Source of the DNA: Opitutaceae bacterium
GTDB taxonomy: Bacteria > Verrucomicrobiota > Verrucomicrobiia > Opitutales > Opitutaceae
DNA length: 64,000 nucleotides
Direction of reading: 5' to 3'
Assembly (NCBI GenBank): GCA_016794785.1
Contig: JAEUHC010000027.1
Coordinates: forward strand, 1 to 64,000
In this document: piece by piece, positions 37,534-45,713 of the stretch
Position numbering within the stretch: the first letter of the stretch is position 1
Layout of the letters: the number at the start of each line of letters is the position of its first letter
Made by a program: the position numbers and the translations under genes
Notes under the pieces: model-generated
What the model was told of the DNA's origin: nothing
The model's database searches: none
What the model saw: only the letters and a program-made list of their open reading frames with translations

Positions 37534-38763
37534 TCAGCGCACCAGCGTCAGCCCAAACCGCAGCTGGTCGCGCCGCCGCACATTGTAGTCCAGCAGGCTC
37601 TCGCCGTAGCCGTTGAAATACTGCACCTGCAGATAGCCGCCAATCGTGGCGCGCAGCTCCTCGGGGAGCAGCCTCATGTGGTCCGTCGGCCAGGTGAAGT
37701 TCAACTCCAGGCTGCCGTGCCCGCGCGGATGCCCGCGGAGGTGCGCCGCGAGCTGCCAGCTGTGGTCGAGTCCCGCGCGCAGCGCCAGCTCGACGTGGCC
37801 ACGCTGGCGCGCGATGTCGGGATTGTCCTCGGTCTGGAAGTAGGCGCTCACGCGCGGGCGGGCCTCGAGGAAGCGTTCGCCGCCCAGGCTCCAGCGGAAT
37901 GTCGGCGCGAGGTAAAGCGAGTTGAGGCTGCGCGACGCGTCGCGACCGAGACGGCCGGACTTGCCATTCGATTCGTGCTGCACGCCGTAGAGCAGTGAGA
38001 CGAGGCCGGTGCCGGCGAGACGCGGAGGCGGCCGGCGCAGCAGGAAGATCGTCGGCTTGTAGCTGGAATCGTAGAAGGGTTTGGACGCCGAGCTCAGATC
38101 CCAAAGCGAAGTCTGCGTGTAGCCGAAGTGCACGCCGCGGGCGAAGCGGCGCAGCGAGGATTCCCTTTCGAGCAGATCTTCGTCGGGTCGATCCTCGAGG
38201 AAGCGGTATTTGAAGCTGAATTGAAACCGCGCGTTGAACGATCCGCGCCAGCCCACGGCGAAATAGATGGGATCGTGGGCCGAGATGTGGCGGCTCACCG
38301 TCTCGATGTCGGTGGAGAGGTCGAGATCGCGCGCCGAGGCTGGGCGCGGAGCAGGCGGGTGGTCGCCGCGCGACTCCGCCGGCTTAAGCTCAAACATGAT
38401 CGCGTTGCTCGCGAGGCCATTGAGGCGGAGGGACACGAAGGGGCCCGGCCCCGACAGGGCTTGCTTGAGGCGGAGCTGGACTGTCTTCCGCGTGTAGGCC
38501 GGCACTTGCACAAGGCCCAGCTCCAGCCCGCTGGCCTCCAGTTGCACCTGCTGGCGGCCGTCCCCGGCCGAGCAAGTCGCCATAATCAGCCGGGGCAGCA
38601 GGATTTCGCCCGCAAAGGCTGTCGGATTGTTGAGGTAAAGCGTGAAGCGCAGGCCAGCCTCTCCGGTCACGGCCTCGGCGGGCGGCACGAGCAGCAGATC
38701 AATGCGGGCGAGCAGGGCGGGGGAGCAGGCGAGGCAGGCGATGAGCAGGGCGAGCGGGCGCAT
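37534..38763 (-). CDS. pldA: Outer-membrane phospholipase A
   Basis: 409 aa from the ATG at 38763, with signal peptide (RPLALLIACLACSPALLA). The N-terminal 150 residues form an extra domain absent from E. coli OmPLA. The barrel then shows the family marks: DPIYFAVGWRGSFNARFQFSFKYR, the catalytic YGVQHESNGKSG (His263, Ser265) and RSLNSLYLAP, whose Asn281 corresponds to the third catalytic residue. C-terminal barrel strands (YNVRRRDQLRFGLTLVR) also match. It hydrolyses phospholipids displaced to the outer leaflet when the outer membrane is damaged. It is divergent from the cardiolipin synthase gene by 96 bp. Confidence 0.88.
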   Translation of the reverse strand: MRPLALLIACLACSPALLARIDLLLVPPAEAVTGEAGLRFTLYLNNPTAFAGEILLPRLIMATCSAGDGRQQVQLEASGLELGLVQVPAYTRKTVQLRLKQALSGPGPFVSLRLNGLASNAIMFELKPAESRGDHPPAPRPASARDLDLSTDIETVSRHISAHDPIYFAVGWRGSFNARFQFSFKYRFLEDRPDEDLLERESSLRRFARGVHFGYTQTSLWDLSSASKPFYDSSYKPTIFLLRRPPPRLAGTGLVSLLYGVQHESNGKSGRLGRDASRSLNSLYLAPTFRWSLGGERFLEARPRVSAYFQTEDNPDIARQRGHVELALRAGLDHSWQLAAHLRGHPRGHGSLELNFTWPTDHMRLLPEELRATIGGYLQVQYFNGYGESLLDYNVRRRDQLRFGLTLVR

Positions 38764-38859
38764 GGGCGGGCAGCGTGCCGCGCCGGCCCGGCGGCGCAAC
38801 GGCGGACGCGCGCTTGTCTTCCGCCCCGCAGCCCGAAACCTGTGCGCGCGATCCCCTTC

Positions 38860-40287
38860 ATGAAACTCGCCCTGCTCCTCAGCTACCTCGCCACCTGGGC
38901 GCTTATCCCGCACTTGCTGCTGCTGAAGAAAAGGCCGACCGCCACGCTCGCGTGGCTCTGGGCGATTATCTTCATCCCGTTTTTAGGTGCCTTGGCTTAC
39001 CTCCTGGTCGGCACGGACCGCCTGCAGCGCCGCCGCCTGCGGCGCCGCCGCCGGGTGGCGACTGCCGGTGGACGCGAGGGTGCGCCTGATCTGACGGCCG
39101 ATCCGGAGACGTTGTCCCTGGTCGCGGCCCTGCCGAAGCGCGATCGCCAGTTCCTGCGGCTCATCTCGCGGGTGAATGAGCTGCCGATCAGCGCCGCCTC
39201 GGGGCTGCGGGTGTTGCGCGATGCCGCCGAGTATTATCCGGCCCTCGAGGCGCGCATCCGTGCCGCGCGGCACCACATCCACTTCGAGGTTTACATCTGG
39301 CAACCCGACGCGACGGGAGGGCGCTTTCTCCAGCTCCTCACCGAGGCGGCGTGCCGCGGTGTCAGCGTGCGTCTCCTGATCGACGAAGTGGGCTCCAATG
39401 GATTCGAGGAGGATGCCCTCGCGGATTTTCGCGCGGCCGGCGGCAAATTTTCCTGGTTCCAGAGCCTCGATCCGCGGCGCAATCGATTTTTCCTCAATCT
39501 CCGGAATCATCGCAAACTCCAGATCATCGACGCCGCGGTGGCATTCGTCGGCGGGATGAACATCGGCCGCGAATACGAGGGGCACAACCCTGAGCTCGGC
39601 CCATGGCGCGATGTGCAGGTCGAGGCCGAGGGGCCGGTCGTGGCCGAGTTGCAGTCGGCCTTTGCGGACGATTGGTTCTTTGCGACCGGCGAGCGCATAT
39701 CGGCCCGCCGTTATTATTCCGCTCCGCATGCGCCCGCCCGCCATCCCGCGCAGGTCGTGCTCGGCGGCCCGGACCTGCGCTACGGACCGATCGGGAAATC
39801 ACTGGTGAGCGTGTTCAACGAGTCGTCGCGGCGCCTCTGGATCGCGACCGGCTATTTTGTCCCGAGCGAGATCCTGCTCACGGCCATCGCGCTGGCCGCG
39901 AGCCGCGGCGTCGATGTGCGGCTGCTCATCTCGGAGCGCAACGATCACCCGTGGCTCGTGCGGGTGGGGCGTTCCTTCTACAGCGAGCTCTTCGCCGCGG
40001 GCGTGCGCATCTATGAGTATTCCGCGGGCCTCAACCACGCCAAGGTGACGCTCGCCGACGACGACTGGGGCATGATCGGCTCCACGAATCTGGACTACCG
40101 ATCGCTGCGCCTGAACTTTGAGCTGAACCTCCTCTTTCACTCGCGCGAGGCCAACGCCCGGCTCGCGGAGATTCTTGAGCGGGATTTCGCCGATGCGCAG
40201 GAGATCAATCCGGCGGTGTTTGCGAAGCGGCCGTTTCGGAAAAAATTCCTTGAGGCCGCGCTGCGGCCGCTTTCGCCGATGCTGTAA
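38860..40287 (+). CDS. cls: Cardiolipin synthase (phospholipase D family)
   Basis: 475 aa from the ATG at 38860. Two N-terminal membrane segments (residues 3-22 and 30-50) are followed by two HKD motifs: H217-x-K219-x4-D224 in NHRKLQIID and H393-x-K395-x4-D400 in NHAKVTLAD, each with the following GGMNIG or GSTNLDYRS. This is the ClsA-type layout, which makes cardiolipin from two phosphatidylglycerol molecules. The paired divergent phospholipase suggests linked control of membrane lipid turnover. Length and motif spacing are usual. Confidence 0.92.
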   Translation: MKLALLLSYLATWALIPHLLLLKKRPTATLAWLWAIIFIPFLGALAYLLVGTDRLQRRRLRRRRRVATAGGREGAPDLTADPETLSLVAALPKRDRQFLRLISRVNELPISAASGLRVLRDAAEYYPALEARIRAARHHIHFEVYIWQPDATGGRFLQLLTEAACRGVSVRLLIDEVGSNGFEEDALADFRAAGGKFSWFQSLDPRRNRFFLNLRNHRKLQIIDAAVAFVGGMNIGREYEGHNPELGPWRDVQVEAEGPVVAELQSAFADDWFFATGERISARRYYSAPHAPARHPAQVVLGGPDLRYGPIGKSLVSVFNESSRRLWIATGYFVPSEILLTAIALAASRGVDVRLLISERNDHPWLVRVGRSFYSELFAAGVRIYEYSAGLNHAKVTLADDDWGMIGSTNLDYRSLRLNFELNLLFHSREANARLAEILERDFADAQEINPAVFAKRPFRKKFLEAALRPLSPML

Positions 40288-40335
40288 GCTGGGCGCGCTT
40301 GCCTCCCGCTCCGCCGCTCGCACGATGGCGACACC

Positions 40336-41241
40336 ATGCACCGCGCGTCGCTCCTGATTTTTGCGGTGGCCTGCATGGGGATGGCTGCTGCGGCGGATTC
40401 CCGCGTCATACCGCTTTGGCCTGAAGGCGTCCCGGGCCTGAAGGAAAATGCCGGGCCGGAGAAGGATGACGGCAATGGCCGCTACTCGAACATCCATCAC
40501 CCCACACTGGTCGTTCACGCTCCGGTGCAGCCCAACGGCACCGCGGCCATCTACGCCCCCGGGGGCGGCTACGTGCGGGTGGCCGCGGGCGCGAATGGCG
40601 GCGAGATTGTGCGCTGGCTCACCCGCGCGGGCATCACGGTGTTTTTGCTCAAATACCGCCATGCCGACTACGGCCACCCGGCGCCGCTCCAGGACGCGCT
40701 GCGCGCGGTGCGGCTGGTGCGCGCGCGCGCGGCGGAGTGGGGCGTGCGACCCGACCGCATCGGGATGTTCGGCGGCTCGGCCGGCGGGCACCTTGCGGCG
40801 AGCGCTGGCACGCTCTTCGCCGCGGCCGAGGGCCGGACCGGCGCCCCGCTCGACGCCGTGAGCGGACGGCCCGATTTTCTCGTGCTCGTTTTCCCCGTGA
40901 TCACGATGATGGAACCTTATGGGCACGGCACCTCGCGGCGCGCGCTGTTGGGCGAGAATCCTTCGGCCGAGTTGAAGCACCGTCTTTCCGTCGATGAACA
41001 AGTGACCAAGGACACGCCGCCCACCTTTCTCGTCCATTCCTCCGAGGACACGGTGGTCCCCGTGGAGAACAGCCTGCTCTTCTATCAAGCGATGCGCCGC
41101 GCCAAGGCTCCCATCGAGCTGCACCTTTATCCGCAAGGCCCGCATGGCTCAGGCATGGCGCCCTCCCTCGGCCCGACCGCCGAGTGGCCGCGGCATTGCG
41201 AGTCGTGGATGCGGTTCAACGGCTGGTTACCGAGAATGTAG
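40336..41241 (+). CDS. Secreted alpha/beta-hydrolase (acetyl-xylan esterase-like)
   Basis: 301 aa with a signal peptide (MHRASLLIFAVACMGMAAA). The opening VIPLWPEGVPGLKEN is typical of esterases in plant-polysaccharide clusters. The oxyanion segment is YAPGGGY, the nucleophile Ser lies in FGGSAGGH, the acid in SSEDTVVPVE and the His in YPQGPHGSG. Probably removes acetyl or other acyl groups from a carbohydrate. It is 48 bp after the cardiolipin synthase gene, likely by chance. Its TAG stop (41239-41241) is part of the left arm of a palindromic element. Confidence 0.85.
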   Translation: MHRASLLIFAVACMGMAAAADSRVIPLWPEGVPGLKENAGPEKDDGNGRYSNIHHPTLVVHAPVQPNGTAAIYAPGGGYVRVAAGANGGEIVRWLTRAGITVFLLKYRHADYGHPAPLQDALRAVRLVRARAAEWGVRPDRIGMFGGSAGGHLAASAGTLFAAAEGRTGAPLDAVSGRPDFLVLVFPVITMMEPYGHGTSRRALLGENPSAELKHRLSVDEQVTKDTPPTFLVHSSEDTVVPVENSLLFYQAMRRAKAPIELHLYPQGPHGSGMAPSLGPTAEWPRHCESWMRFNGWLPRM

Positions 41242-41307
41242 GAGCCCGCTTGCGGGCGATTCCCTCGCGCAAATGATCCAAACCATCGCCCGCAAGCGGG
41301 CTCCTAC
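41238..41307. repeat. Dispersed palindromic element, copy 5
   Basis: Perfect 23-base inverted repeat, arms 41238-41260 and 41285-41307, around a 24-base loop. Each arm begins GTAGGAGC and holds its own hairpin, GCCCGCTTGCGGGC. It fills the gap between two same-strand genes and supplies the stop codon of the upstream one. Confidence 0.9.
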
Positions 41308-41316
41308 CTCACGCAA

Positions 41317-42249
41317 ATGAACCTCACCCGCCGCCGCTTCCTCCGCACCGCCGCGATGTCCAGCTTGGCCGCGCCGTCAATCATGCGCGCGGAGCGGTCG
41401 ATCCCGGAATTTGAAATCGGCCTCGTCGCGGATGCGCAGTTCGCCGACATCGACGCCAAGGGGACGCGTTTCTACCGGCAATCCATCGGCAAGCTCGGGG
41501 CAGCGGTGGAGCACTTCAACGGGCAGAACCTCGCCTTCTGCGTCCATCTCGGCGATCTCATCGATCGCGAGTGGCGGAGCTTTGATGAGATTCTGCGGCC
41601 ACTGACGAAAAGCCGGCATCGCTGGCACCATCTGCTGGGCAACCACGATTTCGACGTGCTCGACGAGCTGAAACCGCAGGTGCCCGGTCGCATGGGGATG
41701 GAGCGCCGCTACTACTCGTTCGACCACGGTGGCTATCGTTTTGTGGTGCTCGATACCAATGACGTGAGCACCTACGCCCACGCCGCCGGCACGGTGGAGC
41801 GCGCGGCGGCCGAGGACGTTCTCAAGCGTCACGAGTCCGCCAAACTGATCCAGGCGAAGCCTTGGAACGGAGGCATCGGCACGGCGCAGCTCGCCTGGCT
41901 GGACCGCACTTGCGCCCAGGCGCTGGAGATGCACTACCGCCGTGGGGTCGTGATCCTCTCGCATCATCCCGTGTGGCCGGACAACGCCCACAACGTTTGG
42001 AATGCCAGCGAAGTCCTGGCCGTGATTGATCGCCACCCGCACGTCGTGGCGTGGATCAACGGTCACAACCACGCCGGCAACTTTGCCGAGCGCAACGGCC
42101 TGCCGTTTGTCACGATGCGTGGCATGGTGGAGACCAAGGACACGACGGCTTTCGCCACGCTGCGTTTCGCGGCCGACCGGATGGTCCTCTCAGGCCACGG
42201 ACGTGAGCCCTCGCGGGAATTGAAACCGCGGTGGCCCGGGTTGCTCTAG
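41317..42249 (+). CDS. Metallophosphoesterase, ADP-ribose/CDP-alcohol diphosphatase-like, exported
   Basis: 310 aa with a twin-arginine signal (MNLTRRRFLRTAAMSSLAAP). Metal-binding motifs are LVADAQFADID, LGDLIDRE, LLGNHDFDVL, LSHHPVW and INGHNHAG. The first motif has D-x-Q in place of the usual D-x-H, as in the manganese-dependent ADP-ribose/CDP-alcohol diphosphatase group. It probably cleaves a nucleotide diphosphate compound outside the cytoplasm. It follows the palindromic element by 9 bp and is convergent with the YebC gene. Confidence 0.86.
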   Translation: MNLTRRRFLRTAAMSSLAAPSIMRAERSIPEFEIGLVADAQFADIDAKGTRFYRQSIGKLGAAVEHFNGQNLAFCVHLGDLIDREWRSFDEILRPLTKSRHRWHHLLGNHDFDVLDELKPQVPGRMGMERRYYSFDHGGYRFVVLDTNDVSTYAHAAGTVERAAAEDVLKRHESAKLIQAKPWNGGIGTAQLAWLDRTCAQALEMHYRRGVVILSHHPVWPDNAHNVWNASEVLAVIDRHPHVVAWINGHNHAGNFAERNGLPFVTMRGMVETKDTTAFATLRFAADRMVLSGHGREPSRELKPRWPGLL

Positions 42250-42260
42250 CGGCCGATTGT

Positions 42261-42280
42261 CCCGGTTCTCCCGAGCCGGG
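42261..42280. terminator. Hairpin between convergent genes
   Basis: CCCGGTTC and GAGCCGGG pair with one bulge around TCCC. It lies between the stops at 42249 and 42304 and may end transcription from both sides, though no T tract follows. The core (CCGGxTCTCC) resembles one hairpin of the palindromic repeat family, so it may be a solitary half element. Confidence 0.45.
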
Positions 42281-42303
42281 CTAAGGCAGGGCAGGCCAGC
42301 GCC

Positions 42304-43035
42304 TCACTTCAACGCCGCCCACACGCGCTGCACGTCGTCGTTGTCCTCGATCTCCTGGAGGAATTCGCCGACCTCGGCGCGGGCGGTGTCGTCGAGCTCG
42401 GGATAAGTCTTGGCCACGTAGCCGAGCTCGGCCGTGGTGACCGACCAGCCGTTTTGCTTCAACCACGTCGCGACGGCGTGCACGGCGGTGCGATCCGTGA
42501 GAAAGCGCGCGCCGGCGTGGCCTTCGGGGATGTCGTCGTTGTGCGCGTGGTTAATCGCCTGAAATTCGTTCGCCCCCGCCTCGATGCCCGCGGCCTCGAG
42601 ATCCGCCGCCGGATCGGCGTGGTGGGCTTCGACGATGCCGACGTGGTCGAAGAGGAACTTGTTGCTGCCGGCGCCGCCGAGGTGCCCCTTCTTGAAGAGC
42701 ACCCGCAGATCGCTGGAGCTGCGGTTATGGTTGTCGGTCATCACCTCGACAATCACGGGGACTTTGTGCGGCGCGTAGCCTTCGTAGACGACGTGCTCGA
42801 GGTTGGTGCCTTCGCCACCTGTGCCCGCGCCCTTGGCGATCGCCCGCTGGATCACGTCGCGGGTGACGCTCGCCTTCTTGGCCTTTTCGACCGCGGCGTG
42901 GAGCCGGGCGTTGGCGTCGATGTCGCCCCCGCCGAGCTTGGCGGCGACGGTGATTTCCTTGACGAGTTTCTGGACAACCTGGCCTTTCTTCAGGTTGACG
43001 ATTGCGCGCTTAGCGTGGAGCCATTGACGTCCCAT
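42304..43035 (-). CDS. YebC/PmpR-family protein
   Basis: 243 aa. The N-terminal helix starts MGRQWLHAKRAIVNLKKG rather than the usual MAGHSKWA, and the family's later segments VTRDVIQRAIAKGAG, VVYEGYAPHKVPVIVEVMTDN, DLRVLFKKGHLGGAG and the C-terminal acidic part (EDNDDVQRVW) are present. YebC proteins assist translation of difficult sequences or act as transcription regulators. The longer YeeN-like N-terminus suggests the YeeN branch. It is divergent from the short reading frame and dinB side. Confidence 0.9.
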   Translation of the reverse strand: MGRQWLHAKRAIVNLKKGQVVQKLVKEITVAAKLGGGDIDANARLHAAVEKAKKASVTRDVIQRAIAKGAGTGGEGTNLEHVVYEGYAPHKVPVIVEVMTDNHNRSSSDLRVLFKKGHLGGAGSNKFLFDHVGIVEAHHADPAADLEAAGIEAGANEFQAINHAHNDDIPEGHAGARFLTDRTAVHAVATWLKQNGWSVTTAELGYVAKTYPELDDTARAEVGEFLQEIEDNDDVQRVWAALK

Positions 43036-43110
43036 GGGCGCGAGATTGGGAACACGAACAAGCCGGGCAATGCCGAATTGCTGCCTCGGCGGCCCTGGGC
43101 AAACTCGCGC

Positions 43111-43191
43111 TCAGGGCTTGCAGTCGCCGCTGTAGCACAGCCAGCACATGAGGAGCACAATGACGGAAAAAATCGCGACCAGAATCATCAT
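43111..43191 (-). CDS. Candidate small membrane peptide, 26 aa
   Basis: In the 336-bp space between YebC and dinB, a minus-strand frame from tandem ATG codons at 43191 encodes a hydrophobic stretch (ILVAIFSVIVLLMCWLC) followed by a Cys-containing polar tail (YSGDCKP). This would be a single membrane helix with three Cys. There is no clear ribosome-binding site before the ATG, so it may not be translated. The rest of this gap contains only the palindrome at 43291. Confidence 0.3.
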   Translation of the reverse strand: MMILVAIFSVIVLLMCWLCYSGDCKP

Positions 43192-43290
43192 TAGTTGAGC
43201 GGCAACCGGGGTGGGTGGGAGAAAGCTACCGGTCAGCGCAAAGGTCTGACGTCGCAGTGGCCAGCAGTATTTATCGGCTCAGTCAGATTT

Positions 43291-43305
43291 ATTTTCCGGG
43301 AAAAT
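43291..43305. promoter_or_regulatory. 15-bp palindrome upstream of dinB
   Basis: ATTTTCC-G-GGAAAAT is a perfect 7-1-7 inverted repeat in an AT-rich patch 66 bp before the dinB start. It could be an operator for an SOS-type or other repressor. It does not match a LexA box that I know. Confidence 0.35.
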
Positions 43306-43371
43306 TTGAACGCCTGGGCCGGGGCGCGCCCGGATTGACCCGCGCCGGGAAAATGAATCCCGTCGGCCGCC

Positions 43372-44544
43372 GTGATCCGCGCCTTGCCCACCATTGTCCA
43401 TCTCGATGCCGACGCATTCTTCGTCTCGTGCGAGCTGGCTTTGCGGCCCGAGCTGCGCGGAAAAAAATGTGCCGTGGGTGGTCGTGAGCGCGGCATCATT
43501 TCCTCGGCGAGCTACGAAGCGCGGGCGTGTGGCGTTTACACACCCATGCCCACGCAGCGCGCACTCAAGGTTTGCCCGGACCTCATTATGCTGCCGCACA
43601 CCAGCGGGCTTTACGGCAAGGTTTCACAGCAGATGTTCGATCTGTGCGAGACGCTCACTCCGCTCGTCGAGCGTAACTCCATCGACGAGGGTTACCTCGA
43701 CCTGGGGCCGTGCGCCTTCGCGGACGGCGCGGCACTTGAGGCGCGGGTGCGCGGCTTGCAGGCCCGGTTGTGGGACGAGTTGCAGGTGCCGGTCTCGTTC
43801 GGCCTCGCGACCAACAAGCTCGTCGCGCAGATCGCGTCGAAGCTGCGCAAGCCGCGGGGTTTTGTCGTGGTGCCGCCCGGCACGGAGCGCGATTTCCTCG
43901 CACCGCTCGCGGTCGGCAAGCTCCCCGGTGTCGGGGCCAAGACCGAGGCCGCGCTCAATGAGCGCGGCGTGCGGCTCATCGGCGACATCACCGCGCGCGG
44001 CGAAGCGGAGCTGGAGTCGCTGTTCGGCTCAGGTTGGCGGAGCATGCTCGCGGCCGCGCACGGCGAGGATGCGCGCGACGTGAGCACAGAGCACGACGAC
44101 GCCAAAAGCTACTCGCAGCAGGAGACATTTGGCGCGGACATCGGGGATTTCGCGGAAATCGAGCGCATCGCCAAGCGGATGATCGACGAACTCCTCCCCA
44201 AGGTTCGCGAGGACGGCAAACGCGCGCGCACGATGACACTCAAGGTCCGCTATCCGGATTTCACGCAAGAGTCGCACGGCCGCAGCCTCGCCGACGCCAC
44301 CGACCTCGAGGCGCCGTTCTATCCACTGGTGGAGCCGCTGCTGCGCGCGGCATGGAAGCAGCGCCGGCCGCTGCGCCTCATCAGCGTGCGTTTTTCCGGC
44401 ATTGAGGACGGAGCGGGGCAACTTGAGATGTTTGCCCAAGCCGACGAAAAGCGCCGCCGTCTCGCCGGTGTGCTCGATCGCCTAAACAACCGCGGGCGCG
44501 ACACCATTGTGCGTCACGGCCATCAGCTGGGCGCGAAGAACTGA
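43372..44544 (+). CDS. dinB: DNA polymerase IV (DinB)
   Basis: 390 aa with a GTG start at 43372. The Y-family catalytic residues are in VHLDADAFF (Asp12) and NSIDEGYLD (Asp105, Glu106). SYEARACGVYTPMP matches the fingers, and a helix-hairpin-helix is at LPGVGAKTEAALNERG. The little-finger domain ends in the C-terminal 120 residues. No clear beta-clamp peptide is at the very end (HGHQLGAKN), but LEMFAQ about 40 residues earlier could serve. This polymerase bypasses lesions at the cost of accuracy. The regulator gene follows 12 bp downstream but is probably a separate unit. Confidence 0.93.
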   Translation: MIRALPTIVHLDADAFFVSCELALRPELRGKKCAVGGRERGIISSASYEARACGVYTPMPTQRALKVCPDLIMLPHTSGLYGKVSQQMFDLCETLTPLVERNSIDEGYLDLGPCAFADGAALEARVRGLQARLWDELQVPVSFGLATNKLVAQIASKLRKPRGFVVVPPGTERDFLAPLAVGKLPGVGAKTEAALNERGVRLIGDITARGEAELESLFGSGWRSMLAAAHGEDARDVSTEHDDAKSYSQQETFGADIGDFAEIERIAKRMIDELLPKVREDGKRARTMTLKVRYPDFTQESHGRSLADATDLEAPFYPLVEPLLRAAWKQRRPLRLISVRFSGIEDGAGQLEMFAQADEKRRRLAGVLDRLNNRGRDTIVRHGHQLGAKN

Positions 44545-44556
44545 CCCGAGCAAGCC

Positions 44557-45645
44557 ATGCAAGGACTGCCCCGTCGCCAGCCGCTCGAAAAGCAGACCGT
44601 CGAGGTTCTGCGCACGCGGATCGCGAGCGGAGTCTGGCGCGAGTGGCTGCCGGCCGAGCGGGCGCTGTGCGCCATGCTTCAGGTGAGCCGCAGCACCCTG
44701 CGCCGGGCGCTCGCGCTGCTGCGCAAGGAAGGGACAATCCGGGCCGAGCACGGCTTGGGCAATCGCATCATCTCGGCCGCTTCAGGGCGCGGCGGTCGCA
44801 TGCGTTCGCATGATGTCGCGCTCCTCGCGCCGGAGCCGTTGGAGCGGCTCCGACCGACCCAGACGCTCTGGATTGATGAACTGCGGGCGATGCTTGGCGA
44901 ACGGGGCTGCAGGCTTCATGTGCTTCATGGCCGTCAGTATTTCCGGTCCAAACCGGCTGCGGCCTTGGAGAAGCTGGTGTGCCAGCACCCCCACGGCGCG
45001 TGGGTTTTGCTGATGGCGAACGAAGCCTGTCAGCAGTGGTTCGCCCGTCGTAAACTGCCATGCCTTGTGGCCGGATCCTGTCACGCCGGCGTCGACCTCC
45101 CGTTTCGCGATCTCGATCATCGGGCGACGTGCCGGCATGCGGCGGGCGTCCTGCTCGGGCTGGGGCACCGGCGGCTGGCTTTCTTCGCGCAGCAGGACCT
45201 TTTGGCCGGGGATGTTGAGAGCGAGGCGGGATTCCTTGAGGGAGTGCGTGGCTCGCGCCACGCCGATGCGAGCGTGGTTCTCTGCCACCATGATGGCACA
45301 GCCGCGGGGATCGCGCAGTCTTTGAAGCGTCTGGTTGCGCAGAAACCCGCGACCACGGCGCTGCTGGTGGCCAACGCCTACCATTGCCTCGGCGTCGTGA
45401 GTGGTCTGGCCGCGCTCGGTCGGCGTGTGCCAGGCGAGATCTCCGTGATCTCGCGCGACGAGGATCCATTTTTGAATTTTCTGGTGCCGGAGCCGGCGCG
45501 CTACGTGGCGAGTCCCCGCGGGCTCGCGCGCAGCCTCTTGCAGCCGGTGCTTGAGCTGCTGGAAGACGGCACGGTCAGCCGGCGCGCCGGCCGTCTCATG
45601 CCGCAGTTTGTGCGTGGTGCGAGCATCGCGCCGCCGGGTCGTTGA
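44557..45645 (+). CDS. GntR-type HTH / LacI-type sensor transcriptional regulator
   Basis: 362 aa. The N-terminal 75 residues are a GntR winged helix (PLEKQTVEVLRTRIASGVW, WLPAERALCAMLQVSRSTLR, EGTIRAEHGLGNRI). The C-terminal 280 residues are a LacI-like periplasmic-binding-fold sensor (DVALLAPEPLERL, GHRRLAFFAQQD, ALLVANAYHCLGVVSGLAALG, ISVISRDEDP). Such hybrids usually sense a sugar and regulate adjacent catabolic genes. It is followed at once by a possible operator (45646) and by the sialoglycan-type genes, which are the natural targets. Confidence 0.87.
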   Translation: MQGLPRRQPLEKQTVEVLRTRIASGVWREWLPAERALCAMLQVSRSTLRRALALLRKEGTIRAEHGLGNRIISAASGRGGRMRSHDVALLAPEPLERLRPTQTLWIDELRAMLGERGCRLHVLHGRQYFRSKPAAALEKLVCQHPHGAWVLLMANEACQQWFARRKLPCLVAGSCHAGVDLPFRDLDHRATCRHAAGVLLGLGHRRLAFFAQQDLLAGDVESEAGFLEGVRGSRHADASVVLCHHDGTAAGIAQSLKRLVAQKPATTALLVANAYHCLGVVSGLAALGRRVPGEISVISRDEDPFLNFLVPEPARYVASPRGLARSLLQPVLELLEDGTVSRRAGRLMPQFVRGASIAPPGR

Positions 45646-45664
45646 GGTGGCACGCGCATACCAC
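45646..45664. promoter_or_regulatory. Candidate operator, copy 1, upstream of the BNR gene
   Basis: GGTGGCACGCGCATACCAC is an imperfect palindrome with GTGG/CCAC ends. Its right side, CGCGCATACCAC, is repeated exactly at 47074-47085 before the TonB receptor gene. TGG...CCA ends are usual for GntR-type sites. It starts right after the regulator's stop codon, 49 bp before the next start. Confidence 0.5.
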
Positions 45665-45713
45665 GCCGCAGACATTGCGAGTGGGGGACTGACCGCCACG
45701 CTGCCTTTGCCTT

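Noticed and set aside
43306..43371. LexA box before dinB
   Set aside because: No recognisable LexA operator (for example TGTTC-N4-GAACA or CTGT-N8-ACAG) is present.
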